Both the position numbers and the translations under genes were made by a program. Positions 46,186 through 56,154 of a stretch of DNA of 64,000 bases are shown here, in pieces (position 1 is the stretch's first letter; each line of letters starts with the position of its first letter). Source of the DNA: Aquimarina spongiae (lineage in GTDB: Bacteria; Bacteroidota; Bacteroidia; Flavobacteriales; Flavobacteriaceae); the NCBI RefSeq assembly GCF_900141785.1, contig NZ_FQYP01000008.1, forward strand, positions 248,001-312,000, read 5' to 3'. The notes below the pieces were generated by a model that saw only the letters and a program-made list of their open reading frames with translations, searched no databases and had not been told where the DNA came from.

Positions 46186-46572
46186 ATGAACTTCTTAAAA
46201 GGCACAAAAATAAATAGTATTGTAAATGGCAGTTGCCCTGTATGCCAACAGGAAAGCATGTACCAAAATTCAAATCCCTATAAACTAAGCGAAACCTTAA
46301 AAATGCGGGAACGTTGTGGTCATTGCCATACTAAATACAAAATTGAACCTTCCTTTTTTTATGGAGCCATGTATGTAAGTTATGCAGTAGGAATCGCTTT
46401 CGCTGTAGCAGCGTTCGTGATCGCTAATTTGCTGTTAAAACTGAATTTGTTACATACATTTTTTGCGATTGTAGGCACCTTGGTAGTGTTTATGCCAGTA
46501 ATCATGAGGTTATCCCGAAATATCTGGATTAATCTTTTTATGCACTACGACAAAGAAAAAAGCTGGTCTTAA
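46186..46572 (+). CDS. DUF983 family membrane protein
   Basis: The 128-residue protein has an N-terminal zinc-ribbon-like part with two cysteine pairs (CPVCQ about 17-20, CGHC about 43-46), then two membrane helices (about 65-87 and 92-110). This is the layout of DUF983 proteins, common in Bacteroidota and alphaproteobacteria, of unknown function. It is transcribed away from the ABC-F gene and its end overlaps the convergent oxidoreductase gene by 4 bp. Confidence 0.88.
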   Translation: MNFLKGTKINSIVNGSCPVCQQESMYQNSNPYKLSETLKMRERCGHCHTKYKIEPSFFYGAMYVSYAVGIAFAVAAFVIANLLLKLNLLHTFFAIVGTLVVFMPVIMRLSRNIWINLFMHYDKEKSWS

Positions 46573-47609
46573 TTACCGAAGCGTTTGATATCCATTTCGA
46601 CAGGTAATGGGGTACCATTTTCTATGAATTCATATAACTGACCTGCTATCGTAGGCCCAATAAGTATCCCTCTGCTTCCCAAACCATTAAGAATATAGAC
46701 ATTTTGATGTAATGGATGTACTCCTACCAAAGGTCGTCTATCTTTGGTCGTAGGTCGAATTCCTGCTACTTGTCCAACGATTTGGTACGGTTTTTTAAGG
46801 ATCATGTCCAATTTTTTGATCAATTCCTCTCTTGCCGAAGATGTGGGTTCTGGTGTTTTATCCTGGTTGTCATAAGTGGCACCAACTTTATACACATCAT
46901 TTCCCTGAGGAATGATAAAAACAGAAGATTTTATAGCAGCATCCAATTCTAAAGACTCACATTTGATCAAAAGATACTCTCCCTTATTACCCACCAATGG
47001 CAAATCATTAAAAAAAGGATTGTTCTTCACGCCAAATCCTTCAGTAAATACAATATGTTTGGCTTTGTAATCTTTATAAACAACATAACTTTCTTTTATC
47101 TCTAATTCTGAATACTCAAAAGAACTTTGAACAAAACTATCCTTTTGAGCCAGATAATTGGCATAAGAAGTTAGCATTTGTTCTACTTCAATTTTCCCTG
47201 TTTGTTTTACCTTACCATACTGAAAAGGAACATCCAAAGCCTCATTGGTGTTGGGAATAAGATCAGGAGATAAAAAGTGTTTTAGAATTGGTTTATCGCT
47301 CGCTTCAAACCATGAATTTTGTTCTTCTATCGAGTTAAACCTTCGTAGTACCGGAAGATCGGTCACCAGTTGTTTCCCTAACTTAGTTTCAATGTTTTTA
47401 TAAAACGGGACCGCTTTCTCCATTTGCCCCAAAACATTCCAGGCTGCTGTAAAGCGTTTTAATATTACAGGGTTATAGATACCCCCTGCAACTCTGGAAG
47501 ATCGCTGTGAAGCGTTTTCAAATACAACGAATGACTTATTATGATCTTCTAGTTGTTCAACAAAAGATAAACCTGATAATCCGAAACCAACGATAATGTA
47601 ATCCAACAT
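46569..47609 (-). CDS. FAD-dependent oxidoreductase (DAO family)
   Basis: The 346-residue protein starts with an FAD-binding Rossmann motif (IIVGFGLSGLSF, a GxGxxG variant) and ends with the DAO-family pattern GIRPTTKDRRPLVGVHP...LNGLGSRGILIGP. Related enzymes oxidise amino acids or amines; the substrate cannot be read from sequence. A gene of this kind next to gldN is a recurrent arrangement in Flavobacteriaceae. It begins 70 bp after gldN and is separated from it by a strong terminator, so it is probably expressed on its own. Confidence 0.88.
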   Translation of the reverse strand: MLDYIIVGFGLSGLSFVEQLEDHNKSFVVFENASQRSSRVAGGIYNPVILKRFTAAWNVLGQMEKAVPFYKNIETKLGKQLVTDLPVLRRFNSIEEQNSWFEASDKPILKHFLSPDLIPNTNEALDVPFQYGKVKQTGKIEVEQMLTSYANYLAQKDSFVQSSFEYSELEIKESYVVYKDYKAKHIVFTEGFGVKNNPFFNDLPLVGNKGEYLLIKCESLELDAAIKSSVFIIPQGNDVYKVGATYDNQDKTPEPTSSAREELIKKLDMILKKPYQIVGQVAGIRPTTKDRRPLVGVHPLHQNVYILNGLGSRGILIGPTIAGQLYEFIENGTPLPVEMDIKRFGN

Positions 47610-47620
47610 GCTGCAAAAAT

Positions 47621-47652
47621 AAAAAAACGCCCGACTAATAGTCGAGCGTTTT
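47621..47652 (-). terminator. Terminator of the gldKLMN operon
   Basis: A stem of seven plus five base pairs with one A/C mismatch (47624-47636 with 47640-47652) is followed on the minus strand by TTTTTTTATTTTT. It lies 28 bp after the gldN stop. Confidence 0.87.
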
Positions 47653-47679
47653 CTATATATCTCTTAGATAAAGTGACTT

Positions 47680-48570
47680 TTAATAAGACCACATATCTAG
47701 TTCGAAATTTCTAATACTCTCTTTAATTCGTTCACTTTCCAGAAGTTGCATCAGGGCATTATCCACGATATAATCCTTAATCTCGCGGTCACCTTGTTCA
47801 TTATCTTCCTTGTATATAATTGAATTAAATCGTCTCGCATTTAAAATATGATCAAGAGTAAACGGCATCGATGTGTTTCTTCTATTGAAAGAAGAAGTAT
47901 TATGAAGAATTTCTCTTACATCTGGATACCACACCCAAAACAAAGCTACCATATCCGGCTCATCGTCATCAATAAAGTTTACATCGGGAGCTACTGGAGC
48001 TAATCCAAGTAATCTATATCTCAATTCACCTTGGCGCTTATCAAAATACCAATATCCTCTGATTTTATATTCTGCAATATCGGCTGAAGTAATATCCCTT
48101 CTATTAATATATTGAGGATCTACCTGCTCACCTGCATTATACTGCTCATATCCTAAATCCGTAGTATCAATTTTAGACATTGTAGACTGCAAGTCTTCGA
48201 ATGTACGGGTTTCTGTAAAATATGAATCTGAATAAATATTCTTAACCTTACCGTTTCTAATATTTGTTACCAATACATCGTATAGCGAACGACGATTAGC
48301 ACCAATATTATTAGTATCTATAGGATAATATAACGGGAAGTTAATTCTTTCATCAAGATCTATAGTTTCCCAAGTAGTCTTAGCCCATAAAACATCACGT
48401 TTATCAACGTAACCATACTCTAGTGGATGATCATTATCATAAAGGATCTGTTCTTGTGTCTTCTTTCCTATATCTGCAGGCTCTGAAGCATTCAACACAT
48501 TAGCCTGACCATACGAAAGATGACAAACAACCAAGCCAAGAACGGTTAATACTAAGTTTTTCAAATTCAT
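47680..48570 (-). CDS. gldN: Gliding motility / type IX secretion protein GldN
   Basis: The 296-residue protein has a signal peptide (about 1-21) and the GldN pattern: DVLWAKTTWETIDLDERINFPLYYP, then the region with RGYWYFDKRQGELRYRLLGLAPV. GldN (PorN) is periplasmic and forms rings with lipoprotein GldK under the outer membrane in the type IX secretion system. It lies 16 bp after gldM at the end of gldKLMN. Confidence 0.95.
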   Translation of the reverse strand: MNLKNLVLTVLGLVVCHLSYGQANVLNASEPADIGKKTQEQILYDNDHPLEYGYVDKRDVLWAKTTWETIDLDERINFPLYYPIDTNNIGANRRSLYDVLVTNIRNGKVKNIYSDSYFTETRTFEDLQSTMSKIDTTDLGYEQYNAGEQVDPQYINRRDITSADIAEYKIRGYWYFDKRQGELRYRLLGLAPVAPDVNFIDDDEPDMVALFWVWYPDVREILHNTSSFNRRNTSMPFTLDHILNARRFNSIIYKEDNEQGDREIKDYIVDNALMQLLESERIKESIRNFELDMWSY

Positions 48571-48586
48571 AACTCTTAAGTTTATT

Positions 48587-50134
48587 TTAGTTAGTTAACT
48601 CAACAATTACCGGAGATATTTTCTTCAATCTATATCCAGCGTTTGTAGTTAACTGCGCTTTTATATCAATAATCTGCACAGAAGATCCTCTTTTTGCCTT
48701 ACGTAATGCAGACTTCGCTTTAGAATCTAATCTACCACCACGCACACTTACTGTTGGCTGACCTTCTACCTTAAATTTAAATCCAGTTACTTTCAGTTTG
48801 ATATCAAAATCAAAGTCTGGTAAGATTGCACCGATAGACGATATTTGTAACGCATTTCTAGCCATTTTTATTGCACCGTCTTCTCCACGTACAGTTCCAA
48901 CTGGTCTAGGAATATCTTTAATTCTAAATTTCTTACTATCGCTTACCGTAGTACCGTTTGGTAATTTACCGCTTACCTTGATACTTACTTCACGTCCTTT
49001 TACTGAAGTTACATTCATCATGTATTTACCAGCTCCTCCAACTTTTTTCAATCCAGTAGCCGATGCATTTACATTAGGTACACCTGGGATAGAGATCGTC
49101 ATTGGGTTGTTTACACCACGATATACAACATTCATCTTATCTGCAGAAATTACCGCCGAGTTAGGCTTAGGAATTACTGCATAAGAACTTTTGATAGGAA
49201 TGCTTACTACAGAATCTCCTTCTTTAAACTGAAGCTCTCCTTTTACGTCTCTTTCTCCTACGTTTCCTGCAGGGAAATCTAACATAATTTGTCCGTTCTC
49301 AACTTTGGTTTGCTCTCTTCCGTTTACTTCTACTTTTGTAGGTTTTAAAGTAGCATCAAAACGTCCTAAAACAATTCTTCCTTTGAAGTTCTCACCGCTA
49401 AAGAAAGCCGTTTTGTCTGGAACAACAATTGCTTCATAATTACTAAATGATAATTCTGACGCTTGCTGACCTGCTAATAGTGCAGAAAGCACTTTACTTT
49501 CTGTAGTCTTAACATCAGCTTGCATTTGTGTTAGCTTTGTTAATGAAGCTACCAATGGAAATCCTTCAAAGTTGTAGTTTAACCACTTCTTAGAAACTCC
49601 AGATCTGTCTTTAACATCTCCTGTTGCAAACGTTTTCTCAACATCGGCAGCAACAGCTGCATCTACCTCTTTTACTTCTTTGATAGCTGCAGAAACACCG
49701 TCACGATATTTAGATATGTTATCTATAAATTCTTGCGCAGCTGCAGTAGTTTTTCCTCCTTCAAAGAATTTTTGATCCAAAGTTAAAGACTTATCCATAG
49801 TCTCATAATCTGTAGGATCACTTAATCCTTCAGTGATTTCAGCTTTCAACTGATCAATATAAGTATTGAATTCGTTAGAAAGCGCACTAATTTGATCTGC
49901 TTTTTCTTTAAGAGGTGTATACTTTTCTGGTTGCTCCGAAACTTTTTCGGCCAAACCAGCCATAAATGCAGTATTACGCTCTGTTGCTATGGTATTAGAC
50001 TCGGTTAACTTTTCGTTCATTAATCCGAATGCTGATAATACTTCTTTTGACATGTTTAGTGCCATCATTGCGATGAAAACCAAGTACATCAGGTTAATCA
50101 TCTTTTGCCGTGGGGACAATTTTCCTCCTGCCAT
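48587..50134 (-). CDS. gldM: Type IX secretion / gliding motor protein GldM
   Basis: The 515-residue protein begins with the family signature GGKLSPRQKMINLMYLVFIAMMALNMSKEVL, its single membrane helix, then a helical periplasmic domain (about 40-220) and three Ig-like beta domains (about 225-515). GldM dimers with GldL form the proton-driven rotary motor that drives gliding and T9SS. It follows gldL by 49 bp. Confidence 0.96.
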   Translation of the reverse strand: MAGGKLSPRQKMINLMYLVFIAMMALNMSKEVLSAFGLMNEKLTESNTIATERNTAFMAGLAEKVSEQPEKYTPLKEKADQISALSNEFNTYIDQLKAEITEGLSDPTDYETMDKSLTLDQKFFEGGKTTAAAQEFIDNISKYRDGVSAAIKEVKEVDAAVAADVEKTFATGDVKDRSGVSKKWLNYNFEGFPLVASLTKLTQMQADVKTTESKVLSALLAGQQASELSFSNYEAIVVPDKTAFFSGENFKGRIVLGRFDATLKPTKVEVNGREQTKVENGQIMLDFPAGNVGERDVKGELQFKEGDSVVSIPIKSSYAVIPKPNSAVISADKMNVVYRGVNNPMTISIPGVPNVNASATGLKKVGGAGKYMMNVTSVKGREVSIKVSGKLPNGTTVSDSKKFRIKDIPRPVGTVRGEDGAIKMARNALQISSIGAILPDFDFDIKLKVTGFKFKVEGQPTVSVRGGRLDSKAKSALRKAKRGSSVQIIDIKAQLTTNAGYRLKKISPVIVELTN

Positions 50135-50183
50135 ATTCTTCTTAGATTTTGGTAGTTATATAATTATACTCAACTATTTAATG

Positions 50184-50813
50184 TTAACCTCTGTTCATTG
50201 CAGTTAACATACCACCATATACTCCGTTTAGAGAAGAAAGGTTCGTAGCAAGATTCTCCATTTGTTGCTTTAATTGCTGTGCATTTGCTGCAATTTGCTC
50301 ATTAGCTTCAGCTTGCTTCGCAGAAGATTCTAATTGTACCTTGTAAAGGCTATTTAATGACTCAAGGTGAGAAGCAGCAGTAGCCATCTCTTCGCTATAT
50401 TTCTTAGTTCCTTGGATAGCATCTACAGTAGGAGAGATGTTTTTTGCAGCACCTTCGAAGTTACGGATGCTTTCTCCTAAGCTACTCATCAAACTAGAAT
50501 CTACTCTAGCTTCTTTAAGCATTTCGTCTAATTTCTTAGATAATAAACCTTCTGGAGTTTCCTCTTTTTGTTTCTTATCTTTCTTTTGTCCTCCAGCTAA
50601 TTCTGGATATACAAGAGACCAGTCTAGTTCGTCGTCTACTGGTTCGAATGCAGAAACAGTAAATACGAATGCCTCTGTAATAAGACCAATGATAAGCATT
50701 TGGTTACCGAATGGCCAGTGCATAATCTTAAAAAGTGCACCGAGAATTACAACGGCCGCTCCTAGACCGTATACCATGTTCATTAACTTTTTGCTTGCTT
50801 TTGAATTTGCCAT
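50184..50813 (-). CDS. gldL: Type IX secretion / gliding motor protein GldL
   Basis: The 209-residue protein has two N-terminal membrane helices (about 10-28 and 35-55; LMNMVYGLGAAVVILGALFKIMHWPFGNQ) and a cytoplasmic helical tail (about 100-209). Glu49 in ITEAF, in helix 2, is the proton-handling position known in GldL. It forms a pentamer around the GldM dimer. It lies 76 bp after gldK. Confidence 0.96.
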   Translation of the reverse strand: MANSKASKKLMNMVYGLGAAVVILGALFKIMHWPFGNQMLIIGLITEAFVFTVSAFEPVDDELDWSLVYPELAGGQKKDKKQKEETPEGLLSKKLDEMLKEARVDSSLMSSLGESIRNFEGAAKNISPTVDAIQGTKKYSEEMATAASHLESLNSLYKVQLESSAKQAEANEQIAANAQQLKQQMENLATNLSSLNGVYGGMLTAMNRG

Positions 50814-50889
50814 AATAAAATGTGTTTTGTTTTTTAAATCTAAATTTTAAAAAAAGGGTTAGTAATTAAGTTGATAGAAAATTTTGGGA

Positions 50890-52263
50890 CTATTTCTGAT
50901 TCACAGTGTTATCTTCTCCAGTAGCGTCAGTACCCATGTAGTCCTGAACAGTTCTGAATCCAATATAACTTCTTGCTGAATCCGCATATTCGTAATCTCT
51001 GGTACTTACCTGTAGGAAGTAAGCAACATCTTTCCATGAACCACCACGAACAACTTTACGTTTATTCTCTGAATCATTAACATTCGGGTTCATAGACGAA
51101 ACAAACTCATATGCAGAAGGATCATAAGAAGACTGCACCCACTCAGAAACATTTCCTGCCATATTATACAGGTTGTAATCGTTTGGGTCAAACGTTTTGG
51201 CTTCTACAGTATATAAAAAGTTGTCGGCAGCATAATTTCCTCTAAGAGGCTTGAAATTAGCAAGGAAACAACCTCTGTCATTTAAAGCATAAGGGCCACC
51301 CCAAGGGTAGGTTGCAGACTCTAAACCTCCGCGAGCCGCATATTCCCATTCTGCTTCAGTAGGAAGTCTGAAGTAATTTACAAACTCCTTACCTTTTTTC
51401 TTTTGAAATGTATTTTTCTCGATAGTTCTCCATCTACAGAAGGCCTTTGCTTGTTCCCAAGAAACACCTACTACAGGGTAATCGTCGTAAGCACTATGCC
51501 AGAAATAATCATTATGCATAGGCTCATTATATGAATAAGTAAAATCCTTGATCCAAACTGTTGTATCTGGATATACTTTGATCACTTCTTCTTTTACGAA
51601 CTCTTTTCGTCCACCTAGTCTAGCTCTTGCCGCAGCTTCGATATCCATCCAGGTAAATCTAAATTCGTATTTACTTACATCTAGTGTACGTCTTCCATTA
51701 TAAGATTCTTCTAATGGGATGTACATGGTATCCATAACCTCAGCGTAAAACTCATCAGGATAATCTTCAATATCCCAAACAATATCTACGTCTTTGTTCA
51801 GTTTTCTTCCTTCGTAACCAGTTTCTCCGATACCGCTGTAGTTTTCGTACATATATTTTTCGTACGGAGTCATATCAGTAGTATCTGCATCCAAGAATGC
51901 AAATTCTCCGATACCTTCATCTTCTGGTACTTTACCAAGATCATCGGCCATAATTGCCAGTCGTGTTCGGATAATAGAATCTCGAACCCAGTTCACAAAT
52001 TGACGATACTCACTATTGGTAATTTCGGTCTCGTCCATGTAGAAGGAACGAACGGTAACCATCTTTGTTGGTGCGTTTGCTAACGCCGCTTTGTCATCAT
52101 CTGACTTACCCATAATAAAAGAACCTCCTGGAATTAGGGCCATTCCGTAAGGCTTTTCTGGGTGCCATTTTTTCCCTTGCGCTCCAACCAGTTCTCCTCG
52201 GTTTCCTCGACCACAACTATAGAGCATTGCTACAATAGCAAAGAGTGATACAAATTTCTTCAT
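50890..52263 (-). CDS. gldK: Type IX secretion lipoprotein GldK
   Basis: The 457-residue protein has a lipoprotein signal with Cys17 (MLYSC) and a sulfatase-modifying-factor (FGE/SUMF1) fold: GMALIPGGSFIMG, WEQAKAFCRWR, YFRLPTEAEWEYAARGG, NMAGNVSEWV and VVRGGSW...GFRTV. GldK and GldN form the periplasmic ring of T9SS. It is the first gene of gldKLMN, with a promoter about 40-70 bp upstream. Confidence 0.96.
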   Translation of the reverse strand: MKKFVSLFAIVAMLYSCGRGNRGELVGAQGKKWHPEKPYGMALIPGGSFIMGKSDDDKAALANAPTKMVTVRSFYMDETEITNSEYRQFVNWVRDSIIRTRLAIMADDLGKVPEDEGIGEFAFLDADTTDMTPYEKYMYENYSGIGETGYEGRKLNKDVDIVWDIEDYPDEFYAEVMDTMYIPLEESYNGRRTLDVSKYEFRFTWMDIEAAARARLGGRKEFVKEEVIKVYPDTTVWIKDFTYSYNEPMHNDYFWHSAYDDYPVVGVSWEQAKAFCRWRTIEKNTFQKKKGKEFVNYFRLPTEAEWEYAARGGLESATYPWGGPYALNDRGCFLANFKPLRGNYAADNFLYTVEAKTFDPNDYNLYNMAGNVSEWVQSSYDPSAYEFVSSMNPNVNDSENKRKVVRGGSWKDVAYFLQVSTRDYEYADSARSYIGFRTVQDYMGTDATGEDNTVNQK

Positions 52264-52301
52264 AACGTGTTTTAGGTTAAGATCTTCTAGATTTAAGGAC
52301 G

Positions 52302-52332
52302 TAAACCTATTTATTTATTTTCAGAAAAACAA
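52302..52332 (-). promoter_or_regulatory. Probable gldK promoter
   Basis: On the minus strand, TTG (52332-52330), 20 bp, then TAGGTTTA (52309-52302), one mismatch from TAnnTTTG. The predicted 5' leader is about 30 nt. This is the only good match in the 110-bp gap. Confidence 0.5.
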
Positions 52333-52373
52333 TTTTTTTCTAAAAAAAACCTTAAATCTGCCTAATAAAAATG

Positions 52374-53537
52374 TTAAACTTCGTTTTTTCGTTTTGCCTT
52401 ATACCATCTTTCAGGTATTTCTTGATTACAAGCACGCTCATAATCGTTGTATGTGCAAGGTAATAACGTATGTCTTTCCAATTTATTATTACCAGATGAA
52501 ATAAATGGTATTTCTATCCACCATCTTCCGGTTTTTGCACTTTTATAAAATGATAAAATTTCATCTTCTATAGGTACATTATAATGCAATGTACTCTTCA
52601 AATTTTTCACATCTAATTCGTTGGACCTGTAATTCACCCCTTCTACAAAATACCATATCATTTGGGCAATCAATAGAGCAGCCGTTTCTTCGTTCTTAAA
52701 GTTCTTGAATTCATAAATTCCAAAACTTTTTACTTTATCACTGATCCCCGCATAACGCGCTATAGCACATATCTCCCTACCATCAAAACCATTTGGAGAC
52801 GAAATACTCCCCTGTAGACTTGTCGAATTTAAAACTCCCAAATCTAACGCTACGATATCAGCATCCCTCATAATAGGTTCTACAATAGTAATATCTGAAA
52901 TCACTTCTCCTAATCGATATGCATCAAAATATAACTTTTCGATCAAATCGATTTCTTCTTGAGGATTAAAATAGGTTTGATACCCTATATTGCTATAATT
53001 AAAAAGATTATAGGGTTGCTCTACTATAATCTTACCTACAAAAGATTTGTTTGAGATCGGTTGCGAAGAATTCCCCAGATCAAATCTACTATCCACATTA
53101 ACCAGATTTACCATACGTTCTAAAATATCAAAAGAACGATATTGCGCATATACCAAATCCTGGCTTCCTCCTATAATAATAGGAATGATGTTTTTTTGTA
53201 ATAATGCAGATAACACCTCCTGAACCAAATAATAAGTATCACTCACTTCGTTTCCCGGAGTTACATCTCCCAGATCCACAATATTAGCACTCCAATTTCC
53301 CGGGTACAACTCGTAAAACGATTTACGGACGGTATCAAAATTTAGCTTCTCTCCTAAAAAATCAACATCATTACGATTTTCTCTTACGCCCAACAAGGCA
53401 ATATCCACCTTTTTGAGATCTGGCACTCCTTGGTCGACAGTATGAATTTTTATTTTTTTTCCTAAAGCATGTTCGGAGAGCAATTTGGTATGCGCAGCAA
53501 CTAAATCACTAACAGGAGCAAGAAATTCGAAAGACAT
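52374..53537 (-). CDS. Arginase/formimidoylglutamase-fold protein with degenerate metal sites
   Basis: The 387-residue protein shows the ureohydrolase fold order (about residues 45-330): a GVRENRND segment, GGSQD near 122 where active enzymes have GGDHS, VNVDSRFD near 150 where they have D-A-H-x-D, and ALDLGVLN near 229 where they have a D-x-D pair. Several manganese ligands are therefore lost, so hydrolase activity is doubtful. Databases tend to label such proteins formimidoylglutamase. The gene starts 3 bp after topA and is probably co-transcribed with it; homologues next to gldK and topA seem usual in this family of bacteria. It may have become a structural or binding protein. Confidence 0.8.
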   Translation of the reverse strand: MSFEFLAPVSDLVAAHTKLLSEHALGKKIKIHTVDQGVPDLKKVDIALLGVRENRNDVDFLGEKLNFDTVRKSFYELYPGNWSANIVDLGDVTPGNEVSDTYYLVQEVLSALLQKNIIPIIIGGSQDLVYAQYRSFDILERMVNLVNVDSRFDLGNSSQPISNKSFVGKIIVEQPYNLFNYSNIGYQTYFNPQEEIDLIEKLYFDAYRLGEVISDITIVEPIMRDADIVALDLGVLNSTSLQGSISSPNGFDGREICAIARYAGISDKVKSFGIYEFKNFKNEETAALLIAQMIWYFVEGVNYRSNELDVKNLKSTLHYNVPIEDEILSFYKSAKTGRWWIEIPFISSGNNKLERHTLLPCTYNDYERACNQEIPERWYKAKRKNEV

Positions 53538-53540
53538 TAT

Positions 53541-56048
53541 TTATTTCTTTTTGGTAGTCGTTTTCTTTTTGGCAGTTGTTTTCTTCTTGGTTGTCTTTTT
53601 CTTGGGAGCATTCTTTTCGATAAGATCTTTTACTTTATCCAAGGTCAATTTGGTAGCATCCACGGTCTTAGGCAACTCAATTTTGATTTTTCCTTGGATG
53701 ATATTACTTCTACCCCACCTTGCTTTTTCTACACGAATACCTTCTTCTTCCCAATTATGAATTACCTTATCGATCTCCTTTTGTTTCTTTTCTTCGATAA
53801 GATGTACAATTTCTTCATCAGTAAGATTATCGAAATCATACTTTTTACTCACATTGATAAACATATTGTTCCATTTCAGGAACGGACCAAATCTTCCTTT
53901 CCCTTTTTGAACTGGTAGATTTTCATATGTATATATAGGAGCGTCTGCTTTTTCTTTCTCATCGATAAGCACAATTGCCCTATCCAGATTAACCTCTAGT
54001 GGATCCTCTCCTTTAGGCAAGGAAACAAACTTATCTCCAAAACGAACATAAGGTCCAAACCTACCATTATTTACAACGATAGTTTCTCCTTTATAATTAC
54101 CCAACTCTTTTGGCAATTGGAACAAGTCCATCGCTTCTTCAAAAGTAATGCTACTTAAAGTTTGTCCAGGTGGTAAACTTGCAAATTTCGGTTTATCTTC
54201 ATCATCGGCAGTTCCGATTTGTACCATAGGACCAAATTTCCCTAATCGCACACTCACTACCTTCCCTGAAGCCGGATCCTCTCCAAGGATGCGCTCTCCC
54301 ACTTCTCTTTCTGCATTTTGCGCAACATCTTCTACTCTGGGATGAAATTCTTCATAAAACTCTTTCATCACATGTGTCCAGTCTTCCTGACCTTCGGCAA
54401 TCTCATCAAAATCTTGCTCTACCTTTGCAGTAAAGTTATAATCCAGAATCGCAGAGAAATGATTTACCAAAAAGTCATTTACCACAACTCCTACATCGGT
54501 AGGGATCAATTTCCCTTTATCACTTCCTACTTTTTCGGATAACTTATTTTCTTTTACAGTATCTCCAGACAACATAAGTTGCACATACGGCCTTAACTCT
54601 CCTTCCTTGGCTCCTTTCTCTACATAGTTTCTATTCTGAATAGTAGAAATCGTTGGTGCGTAAGTAGAAGGTCTTCCTATTCCTAGCTCTTCTAATTTTT
54701 TTACCAGAGATGCTTCGGTATATCGACTTGGCGGACGAGTAAATCTTTCGGTTGCTGAAATATATGCATTATATAAAGTCTCATTGACTTTCATCTGAGG
54801 CAAAATTCCTTTTTGCTCTTCATCTTCATCATCATTACCTTCCAGATACACTTTCAAGAAACCTTCAAATTTGATCATCTCTCCATTTGCGGTAAAATGC
54901 TCATTATGCGTATTTGCCTCAATTCTCACATTAGTTCTTTCCAATTGAGCATCGCTCATTTGCGAAGCAATTGCACGTTTCCAGATCAACTCATATAATC
55001 GTTGTTGATCATAATCTACATTTACCGTATGTCTCGAAAAATCCGTAGGACGAATCGCTTCGTGAGCTTCTTGAGCCCCTTTGGCTTTTCCTTTATATTG
55101 TCTTGGTTTACTATACTCCTCTCCATAAGCTGAAACAATCTCAGCTTTAGCTCCGTTTTGTGCTTCAGTAGAAAGATTGACACTATCTGTTCTCATATAG
55201 GTAATCAAACCGGCCTCATACAATCGCTGCGCCATGGTCATGGTTCTGCTTACCGAGAAATATAATTTACGAGATGCCTCTTGCTGCAATGTAGAAGTTG
55301 TAAAAGGTGGCGCTGGCGATTTTTTGGCTGGCTTTTTTGTCAATTCTCCAACCTTGAAAGTAGCTCCTATATTTTTTTGAAGAAACGCTTCTGCTTCTTC
55401 TTTGGTCTTAAAATTCTTAGGAAGTTTAGCTTTAAACGATTTTCCACTTTCGTTAGAAAATTCTGCATCGATTCTGTAGGATGCCTCTGGATTAAAGCTA
55501 GTGATCTCTCTTTCGCGTTCTACAATTAATCGTACAGATACTGATTGTACTCTACCTGCAGACAATCCTCCTTTTACCTTACGCCATAACACTGGAGATA
55601 ATTCGTATCCCACCAATCGATCCAAAACACGTCTTGCCTGTTGGGCGTTTACCAGATTATAATCGATGGTTCTAGGATTTTCTATAGCTTTTAAAATTGC
55701 ATTTTTAGTAATCTCATGAAATACAATTCTACGTGTTTTCGCTTTGTCTAATTTTAGTGTTTCTGCAAGGTGCCATGCAATAGCCTCTCCTTCTCGGTCC
55801 TCATCACTTGCTAGCCAAACCATTTCAGCTTTCATGGATAGATCCTTTAGTTTCTTTACGACATCTTTCTTGTCTTTAGACACTATATATTTAGGAGTAA
55901 AATCTCCATCAACATCGACCCCTAATTCTTTGGCAGGCAAATCCGCAATATGCCCAAAACTAGATTCGACAGTATAATCTTTTCCGAGAAATTTTTCTAT
56001 AGTTTTGGCCTTGGCAGGCGACTCTACAATCACTAAATTCTTAGCCAT
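53541..56048 (-). CDS. topA: DNA topoisomerase I (type IA)
   Basis: The 835-residue enzyme relaxes negatively supercoiled DNA. It has an N-terminal Toprim domain (VIVESPAKAKTIEKFLG, then ASDEDREGEAIAWHL near 80-95), the topoisomerase IA core with the catalytic Tyr in LITYMRTDS near residue 282 and GIGRPSTYAPTISTIQ near 455, followed by three short C-terminal repeats with FGPMVQ/FGPYVR/FGPFLK, and a Lys/Thr tail. Zinc fingers of the E. coli type are absent. The gene heads a probable two-gene unit with the arginase-fold gene. Confidence 0.95.
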   Translation of the reverse strand: MAKNLVIVESPAKAKTIEKFLGKDYTVESSFGHIADLPAKELGVDVDGDFTPKYIVSKDKKDVVKKLKDLSMKAEMVWLASDEDREGEAIAWHLAETLKLDKAKTRRIVFHEITKNAILKAIENPRTIDYNLVNAQQARRVLDRLVGYELSPVLWRKVKGGLSAGRVQSVSVRLIVEREREITSFNPEASYRIDAEFSNESGKSFKAKLPKNFKTKEEAEAFLQKNIGATFKVGELTKKPAKKSPAPPFTTSTLQQEASRKLYFSVSRTMTMAQRLYEAGLITYMRTDSVNLSTEAQNGAKAEIVSAYGEEYSKPRQYKGKAKGAQEAHEAIRPTDFSRHTVNVDYDQQRLYELIWKRAIASQMSDAQLERTNVRIEANTHNEHFTANGEMIKFEGFLKVYLEGNDDEDEEQKGILPQMKVNETLYNAYISATERFTRPPSRYTEASLVKKLEELGIGRPSTYAPTISTIQNRNYVEKGAKEGELRPYVQLMLSGDTVKENKLSEKVGSDKGKLIPTDVGVVVNDFLVNHFSAILDYNFTAKVEQDFDEIAEGQEDWTHVMKEFYEEFHPRVEDVAQNAEREVGERILGEDPASGKVVSVRLGKFGPMVQIGTADDEDKPKFASLPPGQTLSSITFEEAMDLFQLPKELGNYKGETIVVNNGRFGPYVRFGDKFVSLPKGEDPLEVNLDRAIVLIDEKEKADAPIYTYENLPVQKGKGRFGPFLKWNNMFINVSKKYDFDNLTDEEIVHLIEEKKQKEIDKVIHNWEEEGIRVEKARWGRSNIIQGKIKIELPKTVDATKLTLDKVKDLIEKNAPKKKTTKKKTTAKKKTTTKKK

Positions 56049-56154
56049 AATCCTTTAATTTCAGACCACAAAAGTATATCAAAAAAATGATATCAAGATT
56101 GTTTATCAAAAAATTAGTTTAAAAATAAGCTGTAAAAATAACAGCCGATCGCTT

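Noticed and set aside
46128..46259. Longer start for the ABC-F protein
   Set aside because: The extension overlaps the divergent DUF983 gene and its promoter, and adds hydrophobic residues foreign to ABC-F proteins.
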